Assembly: GCA_029263315.1 (NCBI GenBank)
Contig: JAJCXR010000006.1
Coordinates: 1-33,828 of the forward strand
DNA length: 33,828 nucleotides
Direction of reading: 5' to 3'
Source of the DNA: Acidobacteriota bacterium
GTDB taxonomy: Bacteria; Acidobacteriota; Thermoanaerobaculia; Multivoradales; J023
Positions 33,177-33,828 of the stretch are shown here, piece after piece; position 1 is the stretch's first letter; the number at the start of each line of letters is the position of its first letter. The notes below the pieces were generated by a model, which was given only the letters and a program-made list of their open reading frames with translations, ran no database searches and had not been told where the DNA came from. Made by a program: the position numbers and the translations under genes.

Positions 33177-33390
33177 CCGGCTCAGAGGTCCCCCAGGGCC
33201 GGTGGAAGGCCCGAGGATGACTGGGCCATGGGTTGCCTTGGTCCTTGGGTGAGAGGGCATGCCACGGCCCTTGAGGGCATCCTGCCCAGGGCCGGGTTGG
33301 GGCCCGGGTTTCTCCACTCGCCAGACCGGCAACTCGGCTCGCACAACCTCTGATCGATCGTTTCCGCGACATTCCGCGAGATATCCGCGT
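33177..33390. other. Downstream region of RadC module 2
   Basis: GC-rich, with short stems such as GGGCC-GGTGGAA-GGCCC. Sequence after the stop resembles the corresponding downstream region of module 1 (about 8280-8349), including AGGTCCCCCAGGGCC versus AGGTCTCCCAGGCC. I see no gene in it. Confidence 0.45.
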
Positions 33391-33476
33391 TAATGCCGAG
33401 TCCCGGATTATGCCGAGCAAACGGAATTCACCCTACGAATCTAGCTGTTTCAGACTGACCTGCTCGGCATAATCCG
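33391..33476. repeat. Inverted repeat with extra direct copy, recombinase-site-like
   Basis: CGGATTATGCCGAG (33404-33417) and CTCGGCATAATCCG (33463-33476) are perfect 14-bp inverted repeats. A partial direct copy, TAATGCCGAG, precedes them at 33391-33400. They lie directly upstream of a tyrosine recombinase gene. They could be its crossover or terminal sites. Confidence 0.7.
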
Positions 33477-33518
33477 ACAGTCTTCTGATCTGGCCGAATG
33501 CCAGGAAAGGAGACGAAA

Positions 33519-33828
33519 ATGGTAGAACGGTTCTACACAGATCCACGGACGCTGGCACGTTTGCATGCAGGGCCATTAGGGCCCCACACCGACTCTCTGG
33601 CGGAGCTTCTCTCGGAGAGCGGCTACGCTCGGTCGACGATTCGAATTCAGCTACGGCTGGTCGGCGACTTGAGCTGTTGGCTCAAGAATCGAGGCTTTAG
33701 GGTTGAGGATCTCGACGAGGAAAAGATCCATCAGTCCTTGGAATACTCGCCAAGAAGCCGTGGCTTGATCAGTGGCTATCAGGCGATCTTCGGAATACTA
33801 CTGGAGCACCTTCGGGGCATTGGCCTTG
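33519..33828 (+). CDS. Tyrosine recombinase, N-terminal part (cut by window end)
   Basis: The ATG at 33519 has GGAAAGGAGA just upstream. The visible 103 residues begin MVERFYTDPRTLARLHAGPL, then SLAELLSESGYARSTIRIQL and VGDLSCWLKNRGFRVEDLDE. This is the SAM-like core-binding domain of XerD-type tyrosine recombinases, especially those encoded in sets of two or three in RIT (recombinase-in-trio) elements. The catalytic domain lies beyond the window, so activity cannot be judged. The inverted repeats upstream fit an element end. Further recombinase genes to the right would confirm the type. Confidence 0.75.
   Translation, partial: MVERFYTDPRTLARLHAGPLGPHTDSLAELLSESGYARSTIRIQLRLVGDLSCWLKNRGFRVEDLDEEKIHQSLEYSPRSRGLISGYQAIFGILLEHLRGIGL

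Overview
The window reads as an accessory island in a high-GC bacterium. Codon use is strongly G/C-ending. The Rhs protein, the secreted proteins and the type I restriction-modification (RM) genes are of bacterial type. No rRNA, tRNA or other taxonomic marker was seen, so I do not name a phylum; a Gram-negative-type lineage (Acidobacteriota or Myxococcota-like) is only a guess. Almost everything recognisable is mobile, defensive or conflict-related.

Layout. (1) 1-3348: right-hand part of a Mu/Tn7-type transposon with a zinc-ribbon protein, a DDE transposase, an AAA+ ATPase and a small fourth protein. It ends in a TGT...ACA-type terminus at 3348, inside a terminase-like phage gene of which only the 5' half remains (3349-3596). 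(2) 3597-5821: about 2.2 kb without a convincing gene, built from two degenerate ~1.05-1.1 kb copies that carry a strong hairpin. (3) 5822-7345: a secreted alpha/beta hydrolase and a small secreted Excalibur-domain protein. (4) 7633-9784: an unknown 145-aa gene, a RadC/JAMM protein with a 112-aa partner gene, and a 100-aa protein. (5) 9987-12455: a secreted Cys-containing protein, a broken duplicate of an integrase C-terminus, and an intact tyrosine recombinase. (6) 12836-19560: a 1892-aa secreted Rhs protein (minus strand) ending in a ParB/DGHHR-type toxin domain, followed by a candidate immunity gene, a 33-aa ORF, a second immunity-like gene and a scar of rhs core sequence, i.e. a chain of toxin-immunity cassettes. 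(7) 19727-31929: one minus-strand, mostly overlapping defence operon: PD-(D/E)xK protein, hsdM, hsdS, unknown 236-aa gene, GmrSD-like DUF262-DUF1524-DUF4268 fusion, hsdR, YgjP-like metallopeptidase. (8) 32140-33176: a second copy of the 112-aa + RadC module, on the opposite strand. (9) 33391-33828: an inverted-repeat recombination-site-like sequence and the start of another tyrosine recombinase, cut by the window edge.

How it may work together. HsdM/S/R should form a standard type I RM enzyme. Translational coupling of the GmrSD-like nuclease, HsdR and the metallopeptidase suggests one regulated defence unit with extra effectors or quality control. Two inverted RadC modules bracket the Rhs and RM genes. 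Several recombinases and their broken copies indicate that the island was assembled by repeated insertion.
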